A DNA stretch of 51,315 nt from Actinomycetota bacterium. GTDB lineage: Bacteria; Actinomycetota; Thermoleophilia; Gaiellales; Gaiellaceae. The notes beneath the pieces are model-generated. The model saw nothing but the letters and a program-made list of their open reading frames with translations, ran no database searches and was not told where the DNA came from. The DNA is taken from contig JAIBJN010000006.1 in assembly GCA_020029595.1 (NCBI GenBank), positions 1 through 51,315 on the forward strand, written 5' to 3'. Position numbers and translations under genes: made by a program. The first letter of the stretch is position 1. Every line of letters starts with the position of its first letter. This document shows positions 33,289 through 41,593 of the stretch, in pieces.

Positions 33289-33926
33289 ACCCGTTTCGAT
33301 TGGAGCGGCCCGCCCGAGGTTAGGGAGGTCTCGCCCGGCCGGCGGAGCTTGATCTTGTGCTCCTCGCCGGCGGCGAGCCGTCTGATGTTCGTTCGGTGCA
33401 GGACGACGATCGCGAGTGCCGCTCCGGCCGTGAAGGCGAGCACGGGCCACGAGGCGCCGAAGAGGAGCGCCCAGAGGGGGAGCGAGATCGCGGCGACGAT
33501 CGACGCCACCGAGGCGTAGCGCGTCAGGAAGAAGACGATGAGCCAGACGCCGGCCGCCACGAGCGCGGCGAAGGGGGCAAGGGCGAGCGCGACGCCGCCC
33601 GTCGTCGCCACCGTCTTCCCGCCGCGCGCAAAGCGGAGGAAGAGCGGCCGCCAGTGACCGACCATGGCGGCGACACCCGCGAGGACGGCGACGAGGTCGC
33701 CCCCGAGCCAGAGCCCCAGGAGCGCCGCGACCGCGCCCTTGGCGACGTCCAGGATCGCCACGGCAAGCCCCATCTTGAAGCCCAGCACGCGCCAGACGTT
33801 CGTCGCGCCCGTGTTGCCGCTCCCCAGCGTCCGGATGTCCACGCCCCGGAGGACGCGCGGCAGCCAATAGCCCCACGGCATGCTGCCGAGCACGTAGCCG
33901 CCGGCGATGAGGAGCGCGTCGCTCAG
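33285..33926 (-). CDS. plsY: Glycerol-3-phosphate acyltransferase PlsY, apparent CTG start
   Basis: A 213-residue integral membrane enzyme that acylates glycerol-3-phosphate from acyl-phosphate, the first step of phospholipid synthesis. Signature motifs: DIRTLGSGNTGATNVWRVLG, LDVAKGAVAALL, GHWRPLFLRFARGGKTVATT and HRTNIRRLAAGEE. The first helix, ALLIAGGYVLGSMPWGYWL, begins before the first canonical codon (GTG 33893), so the true start must be upstream; only CTG (33926), ATC (33908) or ACG are available before the in-frame TAG, which is the sodA-like stop itself. CTG restores the helix. No clear ribosome-binding site is seen, so coupling to the upstream gene is likely. Confidence 0.85.
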   Translation of the reverse strand: MSDALLIAGGYVLGSMPWGYWLPRVLRGVDIRTLGSGNTGATNVWRVLGFKMGLAVAILDVAKGAVAALLGLWLGGDLVAVLAGVAAMVGHWRPLFLRFARGGKTVATTGGVALALAPFAALVAAGVWLIVFFLTRYASVASIVAAISLPLWALLFGASWPVLAFTAGAALAIVVLHRTNIRRLAAGEEHKIKLRRPGETSLTSGGPLQSKRV

Positions 33927-33935
33927 AGCCGTTGC

Positions 33936-34550
33936 CTAGATGCCGTACCGGACGATCCAGTCGTTGACGACGTCCCAGTCGAGGTTCCCTAGGAACGCGT
34001 CGATGTAGGAGCTGCGATCGGTCTGGTAGTCGAGGAAGTAGGCGTGCTCGTACACGTCGAGCGCCACGAGCGGTGTCGCGTTCCAGATCGGGAAGGTGTT
34101 CTGCGCATCACCGACGTAGTTGAAGAGCCGCTGCTCGTCCCAGTCGTACGCCGTCCAGGCCCAGCCCCGGCCGGCCATGCCCGACGCTCTCAGGTCGGCG
34201 CGCCAGGCCTCCGCGCTCCCGAAGTCGCGCTGGATGAGCTCGCCGATCGCACCGTCGGGGTCGCCCCCGCCGCCGCCGAGGTGCTCGAAGTAGATCTCGT
34301 GGTTCTTGACGCCGCCGATCGCGAAGGAGAGATCCACCTTCAGCGCCCGCACGTCGGAGTAGACCTGGTTGGCCGCGGCGAGATCGACCTCGCCGAGCTT
34401 CCGCAGGATCTCGTTCCGCTTCGCCACGTAGCCCTGGTAGAGCTTGTAGTGCGCCTCGACCGAGGCACGGGAGATGCCGTCCATCTCGAGGAGCACGGGC
34501 TTGAGCTCACGCGCCGCGATCTCCTCTCGGTTGAAAGCCAAGCTCGTCAT
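33936..34550 (-). CDS. Superoxide dismutase, Fe/Mn family
   Basis: A 204-residue enzyme of normal SOD length that dismutates superoxide. Metal ligands are visible: His in VEAHYKLYQGYV, His in GGVKNHEIYFEHLGGGGGDP, and Asp and His in LVALDVYEHAYFLDYQTDR. GWAWTAYDWDEQRLFNY is the usual core. Fe or Mn cannot be decided with confidence. ATG 34550 (MTSLAFNREEI) was chosen; the frame stays open for 27 further residues without homology. The plsY frame starts within 10 bases of its stop, so the two are probably cotranscribed. Confidence 0.93.
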   Translation of the reverse strand: MTSLAFNREEIAARELKPVLLEMDGISRASVEAHYKLYQGYVAKRNEILRKLGEVDLAAANQVYSDVRALKVDLSFAIGGVKNHEIYFEHLGGGGGDPDGAIGELIQRDFGSAEAWRADLRASGMAGRGWAWTAYDWDEQRLFNYVGDAQNTFPIWNATPLVALDVYEHAYFLDYQTDRSSYIDAFLGNLDWDVVNDWIVRYGI

Positions 34551-34602
34551 GCCAGCCTTTCCGTCGACTCGGTTGTGCGCGCGGGAGCTTATCGTTCCGC
34601 AG

Positions 34603-35256
34603 GTGAGCGACTCTCGCGCTGCACTCGTCACCGGCGGGACCGGTCGCGTCGGAAGCGCGGTCGCCGCCCAGCTCCAGGCGGACGGCTTTCGCGTCCTCGC
34701 GGCCGGCCGGCGGGACGGCGACCTCGCCGACCCCGGCGCGGCCCGGGCGCTCGTCGAGCGGGCGGCCGCCGAGCTCGGCGGCCTCGACCTCGTCGTTCAC
34801 GCGGCGGCAGAGGGCTTCGCGCCGAAGGCGGTCGCGGACGTGAGCGAGGCGGACTGGGACGCCGCCTTCGGGGCGGGGGCGAAGGGCGCCTTCTTCGTCG
34901 CGCAGGCGGCCGCCCCGCACCTTCGCACCTCGAGCCTGGGTCTCCTCGTCCTCGTCGAGGACGTCGCCGCCTACCAGCCCTGGCCGTCCTTCGCTCCCCA
35001 CTGCGCGGCGAAGGCGGCCGAGGCCATGCTGACGCGGGTGCTCGCCCGCGCTCTCGGCCCGGAGGTGCGGGTCTGCGGCGTCGCGCCCGGACCCGTCGCG
35101 GTCGACCCGGGGCAGGAGGAGCGGCGTGCGGCTGAGACCGTCCTCGGCCGCGTGGGCTCTCCCGAGGACGTCGCGGAGGCCGTCGCCTACCTCGTGCGGG
35201 CGCCCTTCGTGACCGGCGCGTCGCTCGTCGTGGACGGCGGCCGGCTTCTTCGCTGA
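34603..35256 (+). CDS. SDR family oxidoreductase with altered catalytic residues
   Basis: A 217-residue Rossmann protein. The cofactor motif is ALVTGGTGRVGSAVAAQL, followed by AAGRRDGDL. The N-A-A-G-type motif reads LVVHAAAEGF. The catalytic Ser position appears as LVEDVAAY and the Y-x-x-x-K motif as APHCAAKAAEAML, that is H-x-x-x-K. GVAPGPVAVDPGQ and the terminal VTGASLVVDGG are standard. The Asp in place of Ser recalls pteridine reductases, but the His in place of Tyr is unusual. It may be inactive or use another mechanism. Divergent from the SOD gene with 52 bases between starts. Confidence 0.82.
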   Translation: MSDSRAALVTGGTGRVGSAVAAQLQADGFRVLAAGRRDGDLADPGAARALVERAAAELGGLDLVVHAAAEGFAPKAVADVSEADWDAAFGAGAKGAFFVAQAAAPHLRTSSLGLLVLVEDVAAYQPWPSFAPHCAAKAAEAMLTRVLARALGPEVRVCGVAPGPVAVDPGQEERRAAETVLGRVGSPEDVAEAVAYLVRAPFVTGASLVVDGGRLLR

Positions 35257-35313
35257 CCTCAAAAGCCCCTGCAAGAAACCAGTTCGGGGTTGTGTTTCGT
35301 ATCCCGTCTCGGT

Positions 35314-35868
35314 ATGTCTGTCGCCGTGGCCACCGCGGAGAGCGATTCCCGGCTCATCCAGCGCGTCGCCGGCGGCGACCGGGACGCGTTCACGGAGCTG
35401 TACCGGCGCTTCGCCCGGCCGGTGCTGGGGATGGCCATGCGCCAGCTCGGGGACAACGGCCGCGCGGAGGAGGCCGCGCAGGAGACGTTCGCCGCCGTCT
35501 GGCGCTCGGCCCGGAGCTACCGGCCCGAGCGCGGCTCCGCGTCGGCGTGGCTCTACGCGGTCGCCCGCCATGCGATCATCGACCGCGCCCGCCAACGGCG
35601 CGAGCCGGCGGTAGAAGTCCCGGAGGAGGCCTCCTCCGAGGCGGGACCCGACGAGCAGGCCGAAGGCGCGTGGCTCACGTGGCGCGTGCACAGTGCGCTC
35701 GAGCAGCTGCCGGAGCGGGAGCGGGCCGTGCTCGAGCTCGCCTACTGGAGCGGCCTCTCGCAGGCGGAGATCGCCAGCTACCTCGACGTCCCGCTCGGCA
35801 CTGTCAAGACGAGGACGCGAACCGGGCTCGCCCGCCTGGCAGGCCTCCTCGACGAGGTGAGGCCGTGA
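35314..35868 (+). CDS. ECF-type RNA polymerase sigma factor
   Basis: A 184-residue group 4 sigma factor. Region 2 is DAFTELYRRFARPVLGMAMRQLGDNGRAEEAAQETFAAVW and region 4 LPERERAVLELAYWSGLSQAEIASYLDVPLGTVKTR. There is no region 1 or 3. The start ATG gives a short leader; an in-frame GTG at 35290 is possible. Its stop overlaps the anti-sigma gene start by 4 bases, the standard coupled arrangement. The signal it answers is unknown. Confidence 0.93.
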   Translation: MSVAVATAESDSRLIQRVAGGDRDAFTELYRRFARPVLGMAMRQLGDNGRAEEAAQETFAAVWRSARSYRPERGSASAWLYAVARHAIIDRARQRREPAVEVPEEASSEAGPDEQAEGAWLTWRVHSALEQLPERERAVLELAYWSGLSQAEIASYLDVPLGTVKTRTRTGLARLAGLLDEVRP

Positions 35869-36473
35869 GAGAGCCTCCCGACCTCCACGAGCTCGTCGGC
35901 GGGGACCTGCCTCCGGAGGAGCTCGAGCAGCTCAGCCGCGCGGACGCGCTCCTCCGCAGCGTCCCGGCGCCCCCGCACGAGGTGCCGCCGTCGCTCACCC
36001 AGGCCGTCGCCGAGGTCTCGCTCGCCCCGCGCCCGCGGGCGCGTCGCCGGCTCGAGCTCGCGCTCGTCTTCGGCGCGCTCGTCGCTGCGCTCTCCTTCGG
36101 GATCGGCCGCTGGACGGGCGCGGAGAGCTTCGATGCCGCCTATGCGATCACGATGGAGCCGACCGAGAGCGCACCCGGCGCGGCGGCCGTGGTCGAGGTC
36201 GGCGAGCGCGACGAGGAGAGCGGGAACGTCGAGCTCATGCTCGAGGTCTCAGGCCTTCCGCCCCCTGCGGGAGACGAGTACTACGCGCTCTGGCTCGAGC
36301 AGGACGGCGAGTGGGCCGCCACCTGCGGTTACTTCTCCGTCGGCGAGGGCGAGACGACCGTGCGCATGACAGTCTCGTACGAGTTCCGTGACTTCGACTC
36401 GTGGGTGATCTCGGGCGGCACGCGCACCGACGAGCCGCCGCCGCTCCTCGTGGCCGAGATTCCCGCGGCCTAG
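35865..36473 (+). CDS. Anti-sigma factor, RskA-like
   Basis: A 202-residue single-pass membrane protein. The N-terminal cytoplasmic segment (LHELVGGDLPPEELEQLSRA) takes the place of the anti-sigma domain. A membrane helix lies at about 59-77 (LELALVFGALVAALSFGIG), and an extracytoplasmic RskA-type domain follows, with ELMLEVSGLPPPAGDEYYALWLEQDGEW and YFSVGEGETTVRM. The zinc H-x-x-x-C-x-x-C motif of ZAS anti-sigmas is absent. It should hold the upstream ECF sigma at the membrane until released by proteolysis. It overlaps the convergent ECF42 gene by 4 bases. Confidence 0.85.
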   Translation: MREPPDLHELVGGDLPPEELEQLSRADALLRSVPAPPHEVPPSLTQAVAEVSLAPRPRARRRLELALVFGALVAALSFGIGRWTGAESFDAAYAITMEPTESAPGAAAVVEVGERDEESGNVELMLEVSGLPPPAGDEYYALWLEQDGEWAATCGYFSVGEGETTVRMTVSYEFRDFDSWVISGGTRTDEPPPLLVAEIPAA

Positions 36474-37759
36474 CCGGGCGGCTCGTAGAGACGGTTTCCA
36501 CGCGCGCACGCGGCGGCGCGCTCGAGGAGCAGCTCGCGCTCGCGATCGTTTCGCGTGAGCGCTGCGGCGCGCTCGAACTCCGCACGTGCCTCGACGAAGC
36601 GGCCGACCTTGGCGAGGAGGTCGCCGCGGACGCTCGGCAAGAGGTGGTAGCCCTCGAGCGACGGCTCCGTGGTCAGCACATCGACGAGCTCGAGGCCCTC
36701 CGCTGGTCCGAACGCCATCGCGAGCGCGACCGCACGATTCAGCTCCACGACGGGGGACGGCGCGAGCTGGGCGAGCGCATCGTAGAGGGCCGCGATGCGC
36801 GCCCAGTCCGTCTCCGCCGGGGTACGCGCTCGAGCGTGGCACGCGGCGATCACAGCCTGGAGCGTGTAGGGGCCGAGCGCGCCGCCGAGCCGCTCGGCAC
36901 GATCGAGCGCCGCGAGACCCCGACGGACGAGGAGGTGATCCCAGCGCGCGCGGTTCTGATCGCGCAAGAGGATTGGCTCTCCCGACGGCCCGACGCGCGC
37001 CCGCAGGCGCGACGCCTGGATCTCCATCAGCGCGACGAGACCGTGGACCTCGGGCTCCTTCGGCGCGAGCTCGGCCAGGATGCGGCCGAGACGGAGCGCA
37101 TCCTCGCAGAGCGCAGGCCGGACCCAGTCCTCACCGGCCGTCGCCGAGTAGCCCTCGTTGAACACGAGATAGACGACCTCGAGCACCGACTCGAGGCGGG
37201 CGGTGAGCTCGTCTCCGCGGGGGACCTCGAAGGGGACGCGCGCCTCGGCGAGCGTCCGCTTGGCCCGGACGATTCGCTGGGCGACAGTCGGCTCCGGGAC
37301 GAGGAACGCACGAGCGGTCTCCTCGGTCGTCAGGCCTCCGAGCAAGCGGAGCGTGAGGGCGACGCGCGCCTCGGTTGAGAGGATCGGATGACAGCACATG
37401 AACACGAGGCGCAGGAGGTCGTCGCCGATGTCGTCGTCGATCGCGGCGTCGAGATCCGGCACGGCCATCTCGAGCTGGGCCTCGAGCTCGCGACCGAGCT
37501 CCTCGTGCTTGCGCTCGAGGCGCTCGTTTCGGCGAAGCAGGTCGATCGCACGATGCTTCGCCGTGGCCATGAGCCAGGCGCCCGGATTGTCCGGGACGCC
37601 CGACTCTGGCCACTGCTCGAGCGCGGCGACGAGAGCATCCTGCGCAAGCTCCTCGGCAAGACCGACGTCGCGCACGATCCGCGCGAGACCGGCGATGAGC
37701 CTGGCCGACTCGATCCTCCAGACAGCGTCGATCGCACGATGCGTATCGGAGACCGTCAT
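36470..37759 (-). CDS. ECF42-type sigma factor with C-terminal TPR-like extension
   Basis: A 429-residue protein. The first 170 residues are ECF sigma regions 2 and 4 (LAEELAQDALVAALEQWPES, DNPGAWLMATAKHRAIDLLR, LTTEETARAFLVPEPTVAQRIVRAKRTL). The rest is the family-specific extension (DUF6596/TPR-like) with FNEGYSA, LCEDALRLGRILAEL, SPVVELNRAVALAMAFGP and EARAEFERAAALTRNDRERELL. This group has no classical anti-sigma and is usually encoded beside DGPF/YCII proteins, exactly as here. ATG at MTVSDTH was chosen; 17 more residues are open upstream. Confidence 0.92.
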   Translation of the reverse strand: MTVSDTHRAIDAVWRIESARLIAGLARIVRDVGLAEELAQDALVAALEQWPESGVPDNPGAWLMATAKHRAIDLLRRNERLERKHEELGRELEAQLEMAVPDLDAAIDDDIGDDLLRLVFMCCHPILSTEARVALTLRLLGGLTTEETARAFLVPEPTVAQRIVRAKRTLAEARVPFEVPRGDELTARLESVLEVVYLVFNEGYSATAGEDWVRPALCEDALRLGRILAELAPKEPEVHGLVALMEIQASRLRARVGPSGEPILLRDQNRARWDHLLVRRGLAALDRAERLGGALGPYTLQAVIAACHARARTPAETDWARIAALYDALAQLAPSPVVELNRAVALAMAFGPAEGLELVDVLTTEPSLEGYHLLPSVRGDLLAKVGRFVEARAEFERAAALTRNDRERELLLERAAACARGNRLYEPPG

Positions 37760-37816
37760 TGCATCAACCAGAGCATCTTCCTCGCCGATGCAAGACCGAT
37801 GCGCGCGCAACGACTA

Positions 37817-38230
37817 CTACTTCGCGGCCACCTGCGCGCGTAGGCGCTCCTCCTGCTCCCTGAGCTCGGGAGTGAGCTCGGCGCCGAAGTCCTCCGCCTC
37901 GAACACCTGGCGAATCTCGACCTCGGTTTCGTCGAAGGGAGCGCGCTTGAGCCATTCGATCGCCTCTTCCTTCGACTTCACCTCCCACAGCCAGAAACCG
38001 GCGATCAACTCCTTCGTCTCGGTGAAGGGCCCGTCGATCACGGTGCGCTTCCCTCCAGAGAACTTGACGCGCGCGCCCTTCGAGCTCGCGTGGAGTCCCT
38101 CGCCCGCCAGCATCACGCCGGCGTTGACCAGCTCCTCGTTGTACTTCCCCATCGCGGCAAGGATCTTCTCGTCCGGGAGGACGCCCGCTTCAGAGTCCTC
38201 GTTGGCCTTGACCAGCACCATGAATCGCAT
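37817..38230 (-). CDS. YCII-related DGPF domain protein
   Basis: A 137-residue protein with the DGPF signature VIDGPFTETKELIAGFWLWEV, preceded by MRFMVLVKANEDSEAG. The fold is a dimeric ferredoxin-like alpha+beta barrel. It lies immediately upstream (57 bases) of the ECF42 sigma gene on the same strand; this pairing recurs across actinobacteria and other phyla and the DGPF proteins are the usual ECF42 targets. No reaction is established. Confidence 0.92.
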   Translation of the reverse strand: MRFMVLVKANEDSEAGVLPDEKILAAMGKYNEELVNAGVMLAGEGLHASSKGARVKFSGGKRTVIDGPFTETKELIAGFWLWEVKSKEEAIEWLKRAPFDETEVEIRQVFEAEDFGAELTPELREQEERLRAQVAAK

Positions 38231-38362
38231 CGTTGTGCCTCCTTTTGGCTTCGGGTTCCTGGGCTCCGGTCGGTCTCGACCGGCTGAACCCCGTTTCTAC
38301 TTACACGTCGAACGAGGCTCGACGAAATCGACAAAGAGCGGCGACGGCTTCGAAACGGCCTC

Positions 38363-39073
38363 TCAGGGCGCGACGCGGCCCGCGTCGACGAACGCCTGGT
38401 AGGTCACCGGCATCTCCTCGGCGAGGAAGCGCTCGCAGGCGTCGGCGTAGCGCCGGATCTCCCGCTGCGCGGTCTCCGCAGCGCGCAGCGAGACGAAGTT
38501 CATGAGCGAGCGCGCGTTGACCGTCCAGTAGAACTCGGTGTAGGAGCCCACGGGCATCACCGCGCGCGCGAGCTCGCGGGCGACCCCCATCTCGACGAGC
38601 CGCTCGTACGCGGCGTAGGCGGTCTCGTAGACGGCGCGAAGCTCCTCGCGGGTGGTCTCCGCCACCTCGGGTTCGACCTGCTCGAAGGAGTACGCGCCCG
38701 GCTTCCCAACCTGCGTCCGCACGTCCTCCGCGTCCGGAACGTAGAACTCGTCCGTCGCCTTCGCGTAGCGCATGCTGAACTCGTTGAAGGAGCCGATGCG
38801 ATGGCGGAACCACTCCCGCGCAATGAAGATCGGCGCGCGGATGTGGAAGCGGAACGCGTTGTGCTCGAAGGGTGTCCCGTGCGACTGGCGGAGCAGGAAG
38901 CGGATCAGCCCGTGATCCGAGTCGTCCATCTCCTCCTTGCGGCGGGCGAAGCTGACGCGGGCGGCGTTGACGACTGAGAGGTCGCTCGCCATCGCCTCGT
39001 CGAGCCTGACGAAGCCGTGGTCGAGCACCTCGATCGTGTGGCTTTCGGGGACGACCGGGGACGCGACGCTCAC
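38363..39073 (-). CDS. thyX: FAD-dependent thymidylate synthase ThyX
   Basis: A 236-residue flavoenzyme making dTMP from dUMP with methylenetetrahydrofolate and NADPH. The ThyX motif R-H-R-x-x-S-x-N-E-x-S-x-R-Y is complete in RHRIGSFNEFSMRY. SHGTPFEHNAFRFHIRAPIF precedes it and SLMNFVSLRAAETAQREIRRYA follows. The start is GTG. Using ThyX in place of ThyA releases tetrahydrofolate directly, which fits the presence of FolE2 nearby. It is a single gene with no evident operon partner, divergent from the metalloprotease gene. Confidence 0.95.
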   Translation of the reverse strand: MSVASPVVPESHTIEVLDHGFVRLDEAMASDLSVVNAARVSFARRKEEMDDSDHGLIRFLLRQSHGTPFEHNAFRFHIRAPIFIAREWFRHRIGSFNEFSMRYAKATDEFYVPDAEDVRTQVGKPGAYSFEQVEPEVAETTREELRAVYETAYAAYERLVEMGVARELARAVMPVGSYTEFYWTVNARSLMNFVSLRAAETAQREIRRYADACERFLAEEMPVTYQAFVDAGRVAP

Positions 39074-39128
39074 GAGAATCGAGTCTATCGGCCCGCCCTG
39101 CCGGAACCGATCCCTTCAGTAGAGTGAG

Positions 39129-40823
39129 ATGAGACAAATGCGGCAAGCGGGATCACCGGTGAGAATCCTGGCGCTTACAGCTTGCCTCGCTGCGGGCCTG
39201 GTCACCTTCGCGGGAACGGCGGGAGCGCAGACCCCCCGGGCGCTCCCGACACTGGCGCCGGCGCCGAGCGATGCGCTCACCGAGGCGCTCGAGACCGGTG
39301 AGCTGACAGAGGCCGAGTACGCGCTAGAGCGCGCGCGAAGCCTCTTCCAGCTCGTGCGGGTTCGGCGGGAATTCGGTGCAGTCGCCCGGCCGGGGCCGCG
39401 AGACGCGACCCTCATCCTCCGCGACCTCGCAGCACGGACGCGCGAGCTCTCGGGAGCGGAGCGCGCCGTCGCGGAGCGGATCCTCGCCAGGCCGACGGAC
39501 AACCGCAGCGTCCCGATCGGGACCCGCTACACGGTCGCCTCGGAGTTCACGTGTGGAGCGGACATCTGCGTCCACTGGGTGGAGAGCACGGCGGACGGCG
39601 TGGCTCTCACGGACACGACGCCCGCGAACGGCGTCTGGGACTGGATCGACACGGTCCGGGCGACCTGGGAGAACGCCTGGAGCGAGGAGATCGACACGAT
39701 CGGCTACCGTGAGCCCCTCGACGACTCCTCCTCCAACCAGACGGACGGGCCGGCCGGCGGGAACAAGCACAAGCTCGACGTGTACGTCGCCGACCTCGGC
39801 GACGACGCCGTCTTCGGCTTCTGCACGAGCGACGACCCGAACGCCAACGTCCCCACCATCTACTCTGTCTCGGCCTACTGCGTCGTCGACAACGACTACT
39901 CGGCGAGCCAGTACGGGATCGACCACACCGCGCAGGAGTTCCTCGAAGTTACGTCGGCGCACGAGTTCAACCACGCCTCCCAGTTCTCCTACGACTGGCT
40001 CGACGACTACTGGCTCCTCGAAGGCACTGCCACGAACATGGAGGAGACTGTCTATCCGGACGTCAACGACAACGTCACCTTCCTCGAGCTCTGGAGCCCG
40101 CTGTCGAGACCGGGCTCGCCCCTCGACCGCGGGGGTACGGGAGACTCGGAGTACGGCTCGTGGATCTTTTGGCGCTTCCTCCAGGAGACGATCGCCGGCG
40201 ACGATCCAGGCATCGTCCGCGAGATCTGGGAACGGGCCGACGCAGCTTTCCCCGGCGTCTCCGCGGACGACTACTCGCTGCTCGCAGTCAAGAACGAGCT
40301 GACGGATCGGGGACTCGTCTTCCGCGACGTCTTCGCGCAGTTCGGCACGGCCAACCGCCTGCTCGACTACTCGGACGCCGCGACCGCCGGCTACCCCCTG
40401 CCGCCCCGGACAGCCGCCTACGGGGTCGGGCCGGGCAACCCGGTCATCCGCTGGAGGTCGTGGACGATCAACCACCTCGCTACGCGTTTCTTCTCCTTCA
40501 CGCCGGGGAGCGCCAGCCCCACGGACGGGCGGCTACGAGTCGAGGTGCGGCTGCCAGAGCACGGCGCGCGCGCGACCGTCATCGTCCTCTACACGGACGA
40601 CTCGGTCGAGATCCGACAGCTCAACCAGGGCGCGTCGGGGTACGCCCGCTGGGGCAGCCCCTTCGGACGCGGAGACGTGAAACGCGTCGAGGTCGTCCTC
40701 TCGAACGGCAGCACGCGCACAGCCTCGTGCTGGACGTTCCCGGGGCCGCCCTCGTACTCCTGCTTGGGCCGTTCGCTCGACGACGGCCGCGTGTTCAAGC
40801 TGCGGGCGCAGCTCGTCCCGTGA
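39129..40823 (+). CDS. Exported putative zinc metalloprotease (HEFNH)
   Basis: A 564-residue exported protein with signal peptide ILALTACLAAGLVTFAGTAGAQ. H278-E-F-N-H282 in TSAHEFNHASQF fits H-E-x-x-H, and E299 in YWLLEGTATNMEE is a plausible third ligand, the gluzincin arrangement. KHKLDVYVADLGDD upstream resembles a protease core strand. It resembles secreted proteins of the MXAN_6640 type. A C-terminal beta domain (RLRVEVRLPEHGARATVIVLY) may bind substrate or surface. Substrate unknown. A second in-frame ATG at 39138 is possible. Confidence 0.75.
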   Translation: MRQMRQAGSPVRILALTACLAAGLVTFAGTAGAQTPRALPTLAPAPSDALTEALETGELTEAEYALERARSLFQLVRVRREFGAVARPGPRDATLILRDLAARTRELSGAERAVAERILARPTDNRSVPIGTRYTVASEFTCGADICVHWVESTADGVALTDTTPANGVWDWIDTVRATWENAWSEEIDTIGYREPLDDSSSNQTDGPAGGNKHKLDVYVADLGDDAVFGFCTSDDPNANVPTIYSVSAYCVVDNDYSASQYGIDHTAQEFLEVTSAHEFNHASQFSYDWLDDYWLLEGTATNMEETVYPDVNDNVTFLELWSPLSRPGSPLDRGGTGDSEYGSWIFWRFLQETIAGDDPGIVREIWERADAAFPGVSADDYSLLAVKNELTDRGLVFRDVFAQFGTANRLLDYSDAATAGYPLPPRTAAYGVGPGNPVIRWRSWTINHLATRFFSFTPGSASPTDGRLRVEVRLPEHGARATVIVLYTDDSVEIRQLNQGASGYARWGSPFGRGDVKRVEVVLSNGSTRTASCWTFPGPPSYSCLGRSLDDGRVFKLRAQLVP

Positions 40824-40831
40824 CCCTAGGA

Positions 40832-40853
40832 GGGCCGGCGCTACAGCCGGCCC
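40832..40853. terminator. Bidirectional terminator hairpin
   Basis: GGGCCGGC, loop GCTACA, GCCGGCCC: a perfect 8-base stem between the convergent metalloprotease and ABC ATPase genes. The stop codon of the ATPase gene lies in the loop. No T-tract follows. Confidence 0.55.
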
Positions 40854-41593
40854 GCCGCCACGATCCGCTGGAGGAACTGCTGCGTCCGCGGCTCGCGCGG
40901 CGCCGTGAAGATCTGCTCCGGATCGCCCTCCTCGAGGATGACCCCCTCGTCGAGGAAGCACACCCGGTGGGCGATGTCGCGCGCAAAGCTCATCTCGTGC
41001 GTGGCGATGAGCATCGTCATCCCGGACTCGGCGAGCTCCCGGATGACGCTCAGCACCTCGGCGACGAGCTCGGGGTCGAGCGCGCTCGTCACCTCGTCGA
41101 GAAGCATGAGCTCCGGCCGCATCGCCAGCGCGCGCACGATCGCCACCCGCTGCTGCTGGCCGCCCGAGAGCCGGTCGGGATAGTCGCCCGCCCGGTCGGC
41201 GAGCCCGAAGCGGCCGAGGAGCTCGCGGGCCTCAGCCTCGGCCTCCGCCCGTGACGCCCCGAGCGCGCGGATCGGGCCGAGCGTCACGTTGCGGAGCACT
41301 GTCATGTGCGGGAAGAGGTTGAATGCCTGGAAGACGATGCCGACCCTGCGGCGCACCCGGTCGACCTTCACGCCGGGCGCGGTGATCTCGTCGCCCCCGA
41401 GGACGATCCGCCCCTGGTCGATCGGCTCGAGCAGGTTGACGCAGCGGAGGAGCGTCGATTTCCCCGAGCCGGACGCGCCGATCAGGCAGACGACGTCGTG
41501 GGGCTCGAGCGCGAGGTCAATGCCTTTCAGGACCTCGTGCTTGTCGAAGGACTTATGGACCCCCTCGAGGAGAAGAGCCGGCGCCGCGGTCAT
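40841..41593 (-). CDS. Polar amino-acid ABC transporter, ATP-binding protein
   Basis: A 250-residue ABC ATPase of the GlnQ/HisP type. Walker A is GASGSGKST, Q-loop VFQAFNLFPHMTVLRNV, signature LSGGQQQRVAIVRAL, Walker B LMLLDEVTSALDPE and H-loop IATHEMSFA. It energises import together with the permease and binding protein encoded upstream; its ATG overlaps the permease stop by 4 bases. Confidence 0.94.
   Translation of the reverse strand: MTAAPALLLEGVHKSFDKHEVLKGIDLALEPHDVVCLIGASGSGKSTLLRCVNLLEPIDQGRIVLGGDEITAPGVKVDRVRRRVGIVFQAFNLFPHMTVLRNVTLGPIRALGASRAEAEAEARELLGRFGLADRAGDYPDRLSGGQQQRVAIVRALAMRPELMLLDEVTSALDPELVAEVLSVIRELAESGMTMLIATHEMSFARDIAHRVCFLDEGVILEEGDPEQIFTAPREPRTQQFLQRIVAAGRL

Noticed and set aside
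33285-34550. Read-through fusion of superoxide dismutase and PlsY in one frame
   Set aside because: Both domains are complete on their own and a soluble SOD fused to a membrane acyltransferase makes no functional sense. A near-cognate start is the simpler reading.
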